Origin: Tepidiphilus olei
Lineage (GTDB): Bacteria; Pseudomonadota; Gammaproteobacteria; Burkholderiales; Rhodocyclaceae
Assembly: GCF_006980705.1 (NCBI RefSeq)
Contig: NZ_SBHO01000001.1
Coordinates: 62,001 to 126,000, forward strand
Reading direction: 5' to 3'
Length of the DNA stretch: 64,000 nucleotides
Shown: one piece after another, positions 16,228 to 25,417 of the stretch
Layout: every line of letters begins with the position of its first letter
Position numbering within the stretch: the stretch's first letter is position 1
The notes under the pieces: generated by a model
What the model was told of the DNA's origin: nothing
Database searches by the model: none
Seen by the model: the letters and a program-made list of their open reading frames with translations, nothing else
Made by a program: the position numbers and the translations under genes

Positions 16228-17035
16228 GACGCTGTGGTACGACGCGCTGGGCGTGCCGCACCGCCGGGCCCAGGGTACGCCGCGCATCGTCTCGCTGGTG
16301 CCTTCGCTCACCGAGACGCTCTTTGCTTTCAGCCTGGGCGAAGCGGTGGTGGGGCGCACCGGTTTTTGCATCCATCCCTCCGAGGTGCGGGACCTACCCA
16401 AAGTGGGAGGAACCAAGGACGTGCGCCTCGAGCGCCTCTTCGCGCTCGAGCCGACGCACGTCATCGTCAACGTCGATGAGAACCGGCGGGAACAGGTCGA
16501 GGCGATCGCCGCGGCCGGCATCGAGGTGATCGTCACCCATCCCTGCCGACTCGAAGACAACGTCGCGCTCTTTCGTCTGCTCGGCGGGGTGTTCGACCGC
16601 GAGGAGGCGGCGGACTATGCCGTGCAAGCCTTCGAATCCGTGCTGGAACTTGTGCGCACGGTCGCTGCCTCCTTGCCGCAGGAGCGCGTGCTTTATCCCA
16701 TCTGGCGCGAGCCGTGGATGACGGTGGCCCGCAGCACCTGGATCTCCGCCATGCTGGAGGCCGTGGGTTGGCAGACCTGGCCCGTGATCGAGGAACCCCG
16801 TTATCCCGTGATCGACGGAACCGCCGTTCGCCAGGCGGGCATCGCGCGCGTGCTGCTGCCTTCCGAACCCTATCGCTTCGGAAAGGCACACGCCGAAGAG
16901 GTTCGCCGTTTGCTCGGAACGGAGGTGCCGGTGACGCTCGTCGATGGCGAAATGATCTCGTGGTACGGCACCCGCGCCATCTCGGGCCTGTGCTACCTCG
17001 CCGCCCTGCGCCAGGATTTGGCGGCCGACCGCTAG
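16220..17035 (+). CDS. BtuF-like corrinoid/metal-chelate binding protein, no signal peptide
   Basis: 271 residues of the helical-backbone metal receptor family (BtuF/FecB-like): RIVSLVPSLTETLFAFSLG, then VGRTGFCIHP, VGGTKDVRLERLFALEPTHVI and later MISWYGTRA. Family members usually bind B12 or siderophores in the periplasm, but no signal peptide or lipobox is visible from any nearby start. A cytosolic location is therefore likely unless the start is wrong. The ATG at 16220 overlaps the ftsH stop. No BtuC or BtuD gene is nearby. Confidence 0.75.
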   Translation: MAETLWYDALGVPHRRAQGTPRIVSLVPSLTETLFAFSLGEAVVGRTGFCIHPSEVRDLPKVGGTKDVRLERLFALEPTHVIVNVDENRREQVEAIAAAGIEVIVTHPCRLEDNVALFRLLGGVFDREEAADYAVQAFESVLELVRTVAASLPQERVLYPIWREPWMTVARSTWISAMLEAVGWQTWPVIEEPRYPVIDGTAVRQAGIARVLLPSEPYRFGKAHAEEVRRLLGTEVPVTLVDGEMISWYGTRAISGLCYLAALRQDLAADR

Positions 17036-17055
17036 TCGCGGGGGGCCGCGGTCGG
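17025..17055. terminator. Hairpin between convergent BtuF-like and porin genes
   Basis: CCGACCGC (17025-17032) and GCGGTCGG (17048-17055) form an 8-bp stem with a 15-nt loop. The stem starts inside the last codons of the BtuF-like gene. There is no T run on either strand, so termination is plausible rather than certain. Confidence 0.35.
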
Positions 17056-17061
17056 TCCAGT

Positions 17062-18213
17062 TCAGAATTGGTGGTTCAGCCCGAGATAGAAGAGGTTGGT
17101 GTCGCCCACCTTGCTGTCGCCGGCGTGGCCGTTGTCGTCCTGGCCGAGGGCGCTCGCCTGATCCCAGCGCAGATCATCGTGATCGACCCAGGTATAGGCG
17201 GCATAGACGGTGGTTCGCTTGGAGAGCGGATGCAGATAGGCCACGCCCAGGGATTTGGGTTTGACACGGCCGCCATCGCCCATGATGGCGTTGCCTCCGT
17301 CGAGCTTGGCCTGACCATAGGCGAGGTTGAGCGTGTCTTCGCCCACCACGGGGATGATGAGGCCGACCTGCCAGAGATGGACATCGAAGCCGCTGGCGCC
17401 GAGCACGTCACGGCCCTGCTGCCAGGAGCCGGCAAGGGTGGCAAAGCCGAAGTCGTAGGTTGCGCCAAGCAGCCATTCTTTCTGGGTTTCGTTTTCCCCG
17501 GCAGGGGTTTTATTCCAGACGCCGTCATATTGTGCTTTGTATTTGACCGCATGATAGATGGCCCCGACTTTGATTGGGCCATTTTCATAATATAGACCTA
17601 AGCCGTATTTGTCGTCGTCCGTGCGCGAGACGCCGTGCGCCTGGTTCGTCTCGAGGTTGCCGGCCGAGTAGATGGCGCTCACCCCGAGGGTCTCGAATTC
17701 GCCGGTGTAACCGATGGCATTGTTCCAGCGTGCCAAATCTTCAGAGACGATGGTGAGATTGGCCAGTTCAGCGAGCCGCTTCTGCGGACTTACCGCCATA
17801 TCGGGCAGTGCGTCGTAGAGCTCAGACAAATGACCCGGTGCGTGTTGACGCCCCAGGGCGATCTGACCAAAGGCGCCCTTAAGTCCGACATAGGCTTGCT
17901 GCGTGAAGAGATCGCTGCCGGAGTTGGCGTTGCTGTCGGTTTCGTTGATGCAGCAGGATTTGCCGACATCGATGTCGAATCCTTGTTCAAGCACGAAGAC
18001 AGCCTTGAGGCCAGCGCCAAGCGCCTCTTCGCCGCGCAAACCCAGGAAACTATCGCCGATGCCTCCTCCGTCGATTCCGGCTGTTTGGTTACCCATCTCT
18101 TTGCCGTATTGGAAAGAGGCATCAACCGAGCCGTAAAGTTCAATCCCGGACTGGGCGAGCGCGGGCAGGCAGAAGAGACTGGTGAGCGAGAGGGCGAGCG
18201 TTTTTTTGAACAT
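17062..18213 (-). CDS. Outer membrane porin (Gram-negative porin family)
   Basis: 383 residues. Signal peptide MFKKTLALSLTSLFCLPALA, then the betaproteobacterial porin opening GIELYGSVDASFQYG and the L3-type region FGQIALGRQHAPGHLSELYD. It ends with the aromatic terminal strand LFYLGLNHQF, needed for BAM recognition. An unusual adjacent cysteine pair (KSCCINET, about residue 85) could form a loop disulfide. It lies 48 bases downstream of feoC in the same direction. The gap is AT-rich with no confident promoter, so both independent transcription and readthrough from feo are possible. Confidence 0.88.
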   Translation of the reverse strand: MFKKTLALSLTSLFCLPALAQSGIELYGSVDASFQYGKEMGNQTAGIDGGGIGDSFLGLRGEEALGAGLKAVFVLEQGFDIDVGKSCCINETDSNANSGSDLFTQQAYVGLKGAFGQIALGRQHAPGHLSELYDALPDMAVSPQKRLAELANLTIVSEDLARWNNAIGYTGEFETLGVSAIYSAGNLETNQAHGVSRTDDDKYGLGLYYENGPIKVGAIYHAVKYKAQYDGVWNKTPAGENETQKEWLLGATYDFGFATLAGSWQQGRDVLGASGFDVHLWQVGLIIPVVGEDTLNLAYGQAKLDGGNAIMGDGGRVKPKSLGVAYLHPLSKRTTVYAAYTWVDHDDLRWDQASALGQDDNGHAGDSKVGDTNLFYLGLNHQF

Positions 18214-18261
18214 CTTTTCATCCTTGAGCGAAAGATAGTTCTTGTTAAAATTATTATGTCA

Positions 18262-18540
18262 TTAAGATGGAAAAAAAGATTGGCGCAAGGGGGCTACGGA
18301 TTCAGGATGGGCGTCGGTCGTTTCGACCCATTCGTAGATCTGCAAGCGCTTCGGGTCGCAGGCGCAGCAGCTCTTGCCGCAGGACGAGCCGGCGGGAAGA
18401 CGGCGTATACGGCCCTTGCGCTCGAGCGTGGCGAGCATGGCCTCGACCGCTTCGGGCGCGGCCTGCAGGGCCGTGGCCAGATCGTCGAGGCTGGCACGGC
18501 GGTGCAGGTGCAGAGTTTCGCTGAGGCGGGAGAGGATCAT
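18262..18540 (-). CDS. feoC: FeoC-like small winged-helix protein with clustered cysteines
   Basis: 92 residues. An N-terminal winged-helix (SRLSETLHLHRRASLDDLATAL) is followed by a loop SSCGKSCCACDPKR with four cysteines, as in FeoC proteins that bind an Fe-S cluster or zinc. FeoC regulates FeoB stability or feo transcription in some Gammaproteobacteria. The ATG overlaps the feoB stop (ATGA, 18537-18540). The C-terminal tail QIYEWVETTD with a Ser/Phe end is longer than in Enterobacteria. Confidence 0.78.
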   Translation of the reverse strand: MILSRLSETLHLHRRASLDDLATALQAAPEAVEAMLATLERKGRIRRLPAGSSCGKSCCACDPKRLQIYEWVETTDAHPESVAPLRQSFFPS

Positions 18541-20852
18541 GCGGAACCCTCCTGACGGACGGTCTTGGCGCCTCCGGCTGCTGCCGGCGAGAGGAATGCG
18601 CCGCCGCGGCGCATGAGGAGATAGGCGAGGGCGAAGAACGCGGCGATGCCTCCGATCCACGCGGCGGAGGTGAGCGGGGAGAGGGGCAGGCGGGCCAGCT
18701 GGTAAAAGATCGTCGCCGCGGCCCAGGCGATGCCCGTCGTCCAGGCGACGACGAAAAGCGTCCAGCGTCGGCCGGATTCGTGGTAGATGGCGGCGGTGGC
18801 GGCGGTACAAGGAGTGTAGAGCAGGATGAAGAGCAGGTAGGCAAACGCTCCGACCGCGCCGTCGAATCGTTCGGCCATGGCACCGAAGGCGGCCTGCGAG
18901 ACTTCCTCGCGTTCTTCCTCGGCCTTGTGCAGTCCCAGGGGGTCGGCCCAGGAGCCGAGCGCCTCGGCGAGGTTCTGCGGAATGGTGGCAAACGCCGCCG
19001 CGATCGCCTCGCGTAGCGAGAAGGGGGTTTCTTCTTCCGTGTCAGTGTTCTCGGTGGCAAGTGCCGTATAGGTGGCGTTCAGGGTACCGATCACGGCTTC
19101 CTTGGCGAGCACGCCGGTGAAGATGCCCACCGTGGCGGGCCAGTTGTCTTCGGTCAGCCCCATGGGGGCGAACACGGGGGAGAGGGTGCGGCCGACGGCG
19201 GCGAGCACGGATTTGTCGCTGTGCTCGTTGCCGTAGCTGCCGTCGGTGCCGATCGCGTTGAGGAAGTTGATGACCACGACCATGGGAACGATGAGCCGTC
19301 CAGCACGGACGATGAACCCTTTGAGACGGTCCCAGGTGTGCAGCAGCACCCCGCGGGCGGTGGGGAGGTGGTAGGGGGGCAATTCCATGATGAAGGGCGT
19401 GGCCTCACCCTTGAGCAGGGTGTTTTTGAGCATGAGCCCGGTGAGCACGGCCACGGCGATGCCGATGAGGTAGAGGGCGAAGATGACGTTCTCGCCGCCC
19501 GTGGGAAAGAATGCGGCGGCGAAGAGCGCATAGACGGGCAACCGTGCGCCGCAGGACATGAGGGGAGCCATGGCGATCGTCATGAGGCGGTCGCGGCGAT
19601 GCTCCAGCGTGCGCGTGGCCATGATGGCCGGCACGTTGCAGCCGAAACCGACGATGAGCGGCACGAAACTCTTGCCCGGCAGCCCCACCCAGCGCATGAA
19701 TCGATCCATGACGAAGGCGGCGCGTGCCATATAACCGGAATCTTCGAGCACGGAGAGGAAAAGGTAGAGAAAACCGATCACGGGGATGAAAGTGGCTACC
19801 GTTTGTATGCCGGCGCCCACTCCATGGGCGAGCAGTCCGGTGAGCCATTCGGGAGCGCCGATCGCCGTGAGGACTTCGTCGAAGGCATCGACGAAGATCG
19901 CCTCGGCCAATTTGTCGAAGAAGTCGATGAAAGCCCCGCCCACGCGGATCGTGAAGAGGAACATCAGGTACATGGCCGCGAGGAAGATGGGGATGCCCAA
20001 GGCGCGGTTGAGCACGATGCGGTCGATCCGCTCGGTGAGGTCGGCCGGGGCTTGGCCGGCAACGTGCACGGTGTGATGCACGATGTCGTTGGCGAGGCTA
20101 TAGCGGGCGTCTGCCACGAGGATGTCGAGTTCGCCGCCGAAACGCTCGGCAAGGGCTTGGGCGCGCCGGGCGAGGGGTTCGTCTACGCTCGCGCGCGCGA
20201 GCGCGTCGCCCTCGAGCAGCCGCACGGCGAGCCAGCGCGGGGACCAGCCTTTCTGCGCGGCGATCGGTTCGAGCTCGGGCACGAGTTCGGCGAGCGCCGT
20301 TTCCACTTCCTCCCCATAGGGCACGACGCGCGGTTGCGGCGGGGCGGCTACCGCATGGTCGATCGCCTGTTTGAGCGCGTCGAGGCCGCGTTTCTCGCTG
20401 GCGACGATCGGCACCACCGGGCAGCCGAGCCGCTCGGCGAGCGCCGCCACGTCGATCTTCATGCCTTTTTTCTCGGCGACGTCGATCATGTTGAGCGCGA
20501 CCAAGAGCGGCACCTGCATTTCCGCCAGTTGCAGCGTGAGGTAGAGGTTGCGCTCGAGGTTGGCGGCGTCGACGACGTTGACCACGAGGTCGGCCTGGCG
20601 GGAGAGGACGTAGTCGCGGGCGATGCGTTCGTCGAGCGAGACGTCTTCGCCCACGACGTCGAGCGAATAGGTACCGGGCAGGTCGACGACTTCGACCCTC
20701 GCCCGATCGAAACGGTACTCGCCGGTCTTCTTCTCCACGGTAACGCCGGGCCAGTTGCCCACGCGCTGTTTGGCGCCGGTGAGCGCATTGAAGAGCGTGG
20801 TCTTGCCGCAGTTGGGGTTGCCGACGAGCGCGATGGTGTAGGCGTCGTTCAT
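18537..20852 (-). CDS. feoB: FeoB, GTPase-linked ferrous iron transporter
   Basis: 771 residues. The N-terminal G domain has GNPNCGKTTLFNALTG (G1), PGVTVEKKTG (G2), DLPGTYSLD (G3) and NMIDVAEKKG (G4 region). A helical guanine dissociation inhibitor-like region follows. The membrane domain contains two Gate segments, the first with GFGCNVPAIMATRTLE and the second around TPCTAATAAIYHE. It transports Fe2+ across the inner membrane. It overlaps feoC, and feoA overlaps its start (20849-20852). Confidence 0.95.
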   Translation of the reverse strand: MNDAYTIALVGNPNCGKTTLFNALTGAKQRVGNWPGVTVEKKTGEYRFDRARVEVVDLPGTYSLDVVGEDVSLDERIARDYVLSRQADLVVNVVDAANLERNLYLTLQLAEMQVPLLVALNMIDVAEKKGMKIDVAALAERLGCPVVPIVASEKRGLDALKQAIDHAVAAPPQPRVVPYGEEVETALAELVPELEPIAAQKGWSPRWLAVRLLEGDALARASVDEPLARRAQALAERFGGELDILVADARYSLANDIVHHTVHVAGQAPADLTERIDRIVLNRALGIPIFLAAMYLMFLFTIRVGGAFIDFFDKLAEAIFVDAFDEVLTAIGAPEWLTGLLAHGVGAGIQTVATFIPVIGFLYLFLSVLEDSGYMARAAFVMDRFMRWVGLPGKSFVPLIVGFGCNVPAIMATRTLEHRRDRLMTIAMAPLMSCGARLPVYALFAAAFFPTGGENVIFALYLIGIAVAVLTGLMLKNTLLKGEATPFIMELPPYHLPTARGVLLHTWDRLKGFIVRAGRLIVPMVVVINFLNAIGTDGSYGNEHSDKSVLAAVGRTLSPVFAPMGLTEDNWPATVGIFTGVLAKEAVIGTLNATYTALATENTDTEEETPFSLREAIAAAFATIPQNLAEALGSWADPLGLHKAEEEREEVSQAAFGAMAERFDGAVGAFAYLLFILLYTPCTAATAAIYHESGRRWTLFVVAWTTGIAWAAATIFYQLARLPLSPLTSAAWIGGIAAFFALAYLLMRRGGAFLSPAAAGGAKTVRQEGSA

Positions 20853-21085
20853 GGGAGCTTTTCTACCTCGACCGCGGCGGCCTCGCTCTTGCGCAGCGAC
20901 AGGGAAAAGCCGCGGGTGCGAATCTCGAGCGGGTCGCCCAGGGGGGCGATGCGGGTGACGACGAGCTCGGCGCCGGGCGTGAGACCCATCGCCAGGAGCT
21001 TGCGCCGATAGGATTCGCCGCCGGGCGCATAGCCGGTGACGCGGGCGCGCTCGCCCACGGCGAGGTCACGCAGCAGCATGGGCAT
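20849..21085 (-). CDS. feoA: FeoA, SH3-like subunit of ferrous iron transport (copy 2 in the operon)
   Basis: 78 residues, SH3-like fold with GGESYRRKLLAMGLTPGAELVVTR and the terminal EIRTRGFSLSLRKSEA. FeoA binds FeoB and affects iron transport. Its start overlaps the end of the preceding FeoA-like gene by 20 bases, and its end overlaps feoB. An internal ATG two codons later is an alternative start. Confidence 0.9.
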   Translation of the reverse strand: MPMLLRDLAVGERARVTGYAPGGESYRRKLLAMGLTPGAELVVTRIAPLGDPLEIRTRGFSLSLRKSEAAAVEVEKLP

Positions 21086-21344
21086 CGCGCGCTACCTCGG
21101 AATATTCCTGGACCAGGATCTTGTGTGCCATGCCGCCGCCGAGCGCGAAGCGCGTCTCGCCGCGTTTGACGACGAATTTTCCTCCTTCGCGTTGCTGCAG
21201 CACGATTTCGCAGCCGACGTTCAAACCGAGCTCGGTCAGACGGCGCGTGAGTTCGGTGCCGCCGTGGAGTGCGGCGATCCGCAAGCGGCTGCCAAGCGGG
21301 GCCACGGGCAAGGGGAAGGCTTTGGGAGCGGATTCGGGAACCAT
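21066..21344 (-). CDS. FeoA-domain protein (copy 1 in the operon)
   Basis: 92 residues, FeoA-like SH3 fold with GGTELTRRLTELGLNVGCEIVLQQ and FVVKRGETRFALGGGMAHKILV. It is clearly diverged from the second FeoA, with a proline-rich N-terminal extension (VPESAPKAFPLPVAP). First gene of the feoA-feoA-feoB-feoC operon. ATG at 21344 was preferred for its GGAG site; an in-frame ATG at 21377 is possible. Confidence 0.85.
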   Translation of the reverse strand: MVPESAPKAFPLPVAPLGSRLRIAALHGGTELTRRLTELGLNVGCEIVLQQREGGKFVVKRGETRFALGGGMAHKILVQEYSEVARDAHAAA

Positions 21345-21395
21345 GGCAAGACTCCGGATGGCGATGGGCGAAGGCAATCGGTTGGATAGAATTGA

Positions 21396-21427
21396 TTGAT
21401 TATAGTTCTCATTTACTGGCAGGACAA
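21396..21427 (-). promoter_or_regulatory. feo operon promoter with Fur-like site
   Basis: On the minus strand, -35 TTGTCC (21422-21427), a 17-base spacer and a consensus -10 TATAAT (21399-21404). ATGAGAACTATAATCAA (21396-21412) overlaps the -10 and matches the symmetric Fur 8-1-8 consensus at roughly 12 of 16 positions. Fe2+-Fur repression is expected. Confidence 0.7.
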
Positions 21428-21495
21428 GGGCTTTTCAAAGATTTTGCATGGGATTTTTCTTTTTGGCGCGGTGGACTCGTCGCTTCGCCCCGGGT

Positions 21496-22170
21496 TCAGA
21501 GCATGCCGAGTTGCGCGAGCGAGACGACGTTTCCCGCCGTGACGATGAAATGGTCGAGCAGGCGCACGTCGACCAACGCCAGGGCGTCGCGCAGCGTGCG
21601 GGTGATCGCGGCGTCGGCGCGGCTCGGTTCGGCAGCGCCGCTGGGGTGGTTGTGCGCGACGATGACGGCGCTCGCATTGGCGCCGAGAGCGAGCTTGACG
21701 AGTTCGCGCGGGTGCACGGCCGTCTGGTCGACGGTGCCGCGAAAGAGTTCGTGGGCGGCGAGCAGACGGTGGCGGTTGTCGAGCAGCAGGGCGTAGAAGA
21801 CCTCGTGCTCGAGCCCGGCGAGCCTCAGGCGCAGCCAGTCCTTGACGCTCTCGGGATCGGAGAGGAGATCGGCCTCGCGGGCGGTTTCGGCCAGCGCCCG
21901 GCGAGCGAGTTCGAAGGCGGCCTGGAGCTGCGCGTATTTGGCCAGCCCCACGCCAGGTACGGCGGCGAAGGCTCCGGGCCGGGCGGAGACGAGCGCACGC
22001 ACACCGCCGAAGTGCGTGAGCAGATCGCGCGCGAGATCGACGGCGCTCTTGCCTCGTACGCCGACCCGGAGGAAAATCGCCAAAAGCTCGGCGTCCGAGA
22101 GGGCCGCGGCGCCGCGCGCGAGCAGTTTCTCGCGGGGGCGTTCCTGTTCCGGCCAGTCGGTGATGGGCAT
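21496..22170 (-). CDS. radC: RadC/YicR family JAB-domain protein
   Basis: 224 residues. N-terminal helix-hairpin-helix (about 50-75, [18 protein letters not shown]) and a C-terminal JAB/MPN domain with the metal motif [14 protein letters not shown]. The molecular role of RadC is still unsettled; the old link to DNA repair was withdrawn for E. coli. The start [17 protein letters not shown] at 22170 is standard; a longer frame to 22260 overlaps the divergent coaBC start. Divergent from coaBC, as in many proteobacteria. Confidence 0.9.
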   Translation of the reverse strand: MPITDWPEQERPREKLLARGAAALSDAELLAIFLRVGVRGKSAVDLARDLLTHFGGVRALVSARPGAFAAVPGVGLAKYAQLQAAFELARRALAETAREADLLSDPESVKDWLRLRLAGLEHEVFYALLLDNRHRLLAAHELFRGTVDQTAVHPRELVKLALGANASAVIVAHNHPSGAAEPSRADAAITRTLRDALALVDVRLLDHFIVTAGNVVSLAQLGML

Positions 22171-22249
22171 GGGGTGCCTGCGCAACGAACGAGACGAGAT
22201 GCATTTTCCATGAAGTGCGCCCGGGGCGCAACGGGACAGAGGAGAGACG

Positions 22250-23491
22250 ATGGAGCGCAATGAAAGCGGAGCGCCGCCTTTTTTGTTCGGACGGCGGATC
22301 GTGCTGGGCGTGACGGGAGGGGTGGCGGCCTACAAGGCGGCCGAGCTCGTGCGCCGGCTCGTTCAGGCGGGAGCGCAGGTCGATGTGGTGCTCACGCCGG
22401 GCGGGGCGCATTTCGTCACGCCCACCACCTTCCAGGCGCTCTCGGGGCGGCCGGTGTGGTGCGATCCGTGGGACGAGCGGCGCGCCAACGCCATGGCGCA
22501 CATCGATCTCACCCGGGGGGCGGATCTGCTGCTGGTGGCGCCGTGCACGGCCGATGCCATGGCGCGCTTCGCCCAGGGGCAGGCCGACGATCTGCTGGCG
22601 ACGCTCGCGCTGGCGCGCGCCTGCCCGATGGCCGTGGCGCCGGCGATGAACCGTCAGATGTGGTTGCATCCGGCCACGCAGCGCAACCGGGCGCAGCTCG
22701 TCGCCGACGGCGTGCTCCTCTGGGGACCGGCCGAGGGCGAGCAGGCCTGCGGCGAGATCGGTCCGGGGCGCATGATCGAGCCCGACGAGATCGTGGCGCG
22801 ACTGGAAGCGTTTTTCGCGCCGAAGTGGTTTAGCGGTCATGCGGTGCTGGTCACCGCCGGGCCGACCTACGAGCCGCTCGACCCAGTACGCGTACTCACC
22901 AACCTCAGTTCCGGCAAGATGGGCTATGCGCTGGCGCAGGCGTTTGCGCAGGCCGGTGCCACCGTGACGCTCGTCTCCGGCCCCGTGAGCCTGCCCACCC
23001 CTTGGGGCGTGACGCGGGTGGACGTGACCACCGCCGAGGAGATGCGCACGGCGGTGCTGGAGCGCGTTTCGGGCCATCGCATCTTCGCCTCGGTGGCGGC
23101 CGTGGCCGACTATCGGCCGGTGCACGTCTCGCCGCAAAAGATCAAGAAAGGGGCCGAACGGCTCACGCTGGAGCTGGTACGTAACCCGGACATCCTCGCC
23201 GAGGTGGCGGCGCTGCCCGAGCCTCCCTGGTGCATCGGGTTCGCCGCCGAGAGCGAGAATCTGGACGAATACGCCGAGCGCAAACGCCGGGAAAAAGGGC
23301 TGCAGCTGGTGGTCGGCAACCTGGTGCAGGAGGCGATGGGGCGCGACGAGAACACCGTCGTGCTCTACGACGAGAACGGCCGCATCCCCTTGCCGACCGC
23401 GGACAAGGCCCAGGTTGCCTGGGGCATCGTGCGGCACGTGGCGCAGCGCCTCGGCCTGATCGATACAGTGGTTGAGCGGGGGGATCTATGA
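22250..23491 (+). CDS. coaBC: CoaBC, bifunctional phosphopantothenoylcysteine decarboxylase/synthetase
   Basis: 413 residues. CoaC flavoprotein half (about 1-200): [26 protein letters not shown], and the active-site cysteine in [14 protein letters not shown]. CoaB half (about 200-413): [25 protein letters not shown] and AAVADYRP. It makes 4'-phosphopantetheine from phosphopantothenate, cysteine and CTP for coenzyme A. A short N-terminal extension ([14 protein letters not shown]) precedes the fold. The stop overlaps the dut start. Confidence 0.95.
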   Translation: MERNESGAPPFLFGRRIVLGVTGGVAAYKAAELVRRLVQAGAQVDVVLTPGGAHFVTPTTFQALSGRPVWCDPWDERRANAMAHIDLTRGADLLLVAPCTADAMARFAQGQADDLLATLALARACPMAVAPAMNRQMWLHPATQRNRAQLVADGVLLWGPAEGEQACGEIGPGRMIEPDEIVARLEAFFAPKWFSGHAVLVTAGPTYEPLDPVRVLTNLSSGKMGYALAQAFAQAGATVTLVSGPVSLPTPWGVTRVDVTTAEEMRTAVLERVSGHRIFASVAAVADYRPVHVSPQKIKKGAERLTLELVRNPDILAEVAALPEPPWCIGFAAESENLDEYAERKRREKGLQLVVGNLVQEAMGRDENTVVLYDENGRIPLPTADKAQVAWGIVRHVAQRLGLIDTVVERGDL

Positions 23492-23964
23492 GCGGCCAGA
23501 CGCAGGGAAAGGACGAAGTCACAGTGCAGGTGCGCTTCCTCGACGAGCGCATCAAGGCCCGTCCGCCGCAGTACGCAACGCCGGGTGCTGCCGGGATGGA
23601 CCTGCGCGCGGCGATCGCCGCCCCGTTCGAGCTCGAGCCTGGGGCGACGGCGCTCGTGCCCACGGGCATCGCACTCCATCTGACCGACCCGGGCCTCGCG
23701 GCCCTGATCCTGCCGCGCTCGGGGCTGGGGCACAAGCACGGCATCGTGCTGGGCAACCTCGTCGGGCTCATCGATTCGGACTATCAGGGCGAGATCCTCG
23801 TGTCGCTGTGGAACCGCGGCGAAGAGGCGTTCGTGATCGAGCCGCTCGCGCGCATCGCCCAGCTGGTGATCGTGCCGGTGGTCCATGCCCGCCTCGTCGC
23901 GGTGGAGTCGTTCGACCCGAGCGAGCGGGGCGCGGGCGGATTCGGCAGTACGGGGCACGCTTGA
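23488..23964 (+). CDS. dut: dUTPase
   Basis: 158 residues with the five trimeric dUTPase motifs: [40 protein letters not shown] and the C-terminal [10 protein letters not shown]. It hydrolyses dUTP to dUMP and keeps uracil out of DNA. ATGA overlap with coaBC, an arrangement common in proteobacteria. Confidence 0.95.
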   Translation: MSGQTQGKDEVTVQVRFLDERIKARPPQYATPGAAGMDLRAAIAAPFELEPGATALVPTGIALHLTDPGLAALILPRSGLGHKHGIVLGNLVGLIDSDYQGEILVSLWNRGEEAFVIEPLARIAQLVIVPVVHARLVAVESFDPSERGAGGFGSTGHA

Positions 23965-23969
23965 GCGCG

Positions 23970-24449
23970 ATGCCGGCGCGCTTCGCCATCCCCACCGCGG
24001 TGCAGGTGCGCCTCTTCGACGAGCAGGGTCGGGTGCTCTTCCTGCGCCGCGCCGGCACGGGGTTTTTCGACGGATTCTGGAGCCTGCCGGGCGGGCACGT
24101 CGAGAACGGCGAGAGCCTGCGCCAGGCCGCGGTGCGTGAGCTCACCGAGGAACTCGGCATCGAAGTGGTCGCGCAGGCGCTCACGCCGGTGGCGGTGGTG
24201 CATCGCGCATCCGATACCAACCGCATCGAGTTCCTTTTCGATGCATTCCAGTGGCAGGGAGAGGTGCGCATCGCCGAGCCGCACCGCTGCGACGGATTGC
24301 GCTGGGACGCTCCGACCCGGCCGCCGGAGCCTTTCGCGCCCTACCTCGCGGCGATCTGGCCCCGCTTGGGGCGGCAATGGTTGTTCGAGGTCGGGTGGGG
24401 CGAGGAATCCGCCGATGCGATGGCGCGTGCTGGCGCCGCGCCGCGTTAG
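23970..24449 (+). CDS. NUDIX hydrolase
   Basis: 159 residues with a full Nudix box, [24 protein letters not shown] (GX5EX7REUXEEXGU), at about residues 37-60. The N-terminal [20 protein letters not shown] and the tail CDGLRWDAP suggest a nucleotide or nucleoside-diphosphate substrate, not further defined. ATG at 23970 lies 5 bases after the dut stop; a TTG at 23961 overlapping that stop is possible. Co-transcribed with coaBC and dut. Confidence 0.82.
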   Translation: MPARFAIPTAVQVRLFDEQGRVLFLRRAGTGFFDGFWSLPGGHVENGESLRQAAVRELTEELGIEVVAQALTPVAVVHRASDTNRIEFLFDAFQWQGEVRIAEPHRCDGLRWDAPTRPPEPFAPYLAAIWPRLGRQWLFEVGWGEESADAMARAGAAPR

Positions 24450-24496
24450 CCCGTAAAATGGCGCCTTTGCGCCGCCATCGAGCCTCCGGACGGACC

Positions 24497-25414
24497 ATGA
24501 GCGAAGAAAAACCCACCTTTCAGGACATCATTCTGCGCCTGCAGCGCTACTGGGCCGAGCTGGGCTGCGTGCTGCTGCAGCCCTACGACCTCGAAGTGGG
24601 CGCGGGGACCTCACACACCGCCACTTTCCTGCGCGCCATCGGCCCCGAGCCGTGGAACGCCGCCTACGTGCAGCCCTCGCGCCGCCCCAAGGACGGCCGC
24701 TACGGCGAGAATCCCAACCGCTTGCAGCACTACTACCAGTTCCAGGTGGTGTTGAAACCCTCGCCAATCGACATCCAGGACCGCTACCTCGCCAGCCTCG
24801 TGGCGCTGGGGATCGACCCTCGCGAGCACGACGTGCGTTTCGTCGAGGACGACTGGGAGAACCCCACGCTCGGCGCCTGGGGGCTGGGCTGGGAGGTGTG
24901 GCTCGACGGTATGGAGGTGACGCAATTCACCTACTTCCAGCAGGTCGGCGGCTTGGACTGCCGGCCGGTGCTCGGCGAGATCACCTACGGGCTCGAGCGC
25001 CTGGCGATGTACCTGCAGGGGGTGGAGAACGTCTATGACCTGGTGTGGACGCGCACGAGCGACGGCCGGGTGGTCACCTACGGCGACGTCTTCCACCAGA
25101 ACGAGGTGGAGCAATCGAAGTACAACTTCGAATATTCCAACGTGCCCCTGCTCTTCGAACTTTTCGGGCATTTCGAGCTTGAAGCCAAGCGCCTGATCGA
25201 GGCGGCGCTGGTGTTGCCCGCCTACGAGATGGTGCTCAAGGCCGCGCACACCTTCAACCTGCTCGATGCACGCGGGGCGATCTCGGTGACCGAGCGTGCC
25301 GCCTACATCGGGCGCATCCGGGCGCTCGCCCGCGCGGTGGCCCAAGTCTATCTCGCCAGCCGCGAGGCGTTGGGCTTCCCCATGCTCGCCGCGACCGCCA
25401 AGAAAGGAGCCTGA
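24497..25414 (+). CDS. glyQ: Glycyl-tRNA synthetase alpha subunit
   Basis: 305 residues, typical length. It has [25 protein letters not shown], the motif [16 protein letters not shown] and FTYFQQVGG. It is the catalytic subunit of the alpha2beta2 enzyme that charges tRNA-Gly. The start at 24497 gives the conserved N-terminus; the frame is open further upstream inside the NUDIX gene. A -10-like TAAAAT at 24454-24459 lies just after the NUDIX stop. glyS follows after 3 bases. Confidence 0.97.
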   Translation: MSEEKPTFQDIILRLQRYWAELGCVLLQPYDLEVGAGTSHTATFLRAIGPEPWNAAYVQPSRRPKDGRYGENPNRLQHYYQFQVVLKPSPIDIQDRYLASLVALGIDPREHDVRFVEDDWENPTLGAWGLGWEVWLDGMEVTQFTYFQQVGGLDCRPVLGEITYGLERLAMYLQGVENVYDLVWTRTSDGRVVTYGDVFHQNEVEQSKYNFEYSNVPLLFELFGHFELEAKRLIEAALVLPAYEMVLKAAHTFNLLDARGAISVTERAAYIGRIRALARAVAQVYLASREALGFPMLAATAKKGA

Positions 25415-25417
25415 GTC

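Noticed and set aside
14278-16560. Long minus-strand open frames opposite ftsH and other GC-rich genes
   Set aside because: Typical antisense frames of high-GC DNA; no domain was recognised, and the plus-strand protein is clearly FtsH.
18214-18261. Fur site in the AT-rich gap before the porin gene
   Set aside because: Only scattered AT matches without two-fold symmetry; composition alone explains it.
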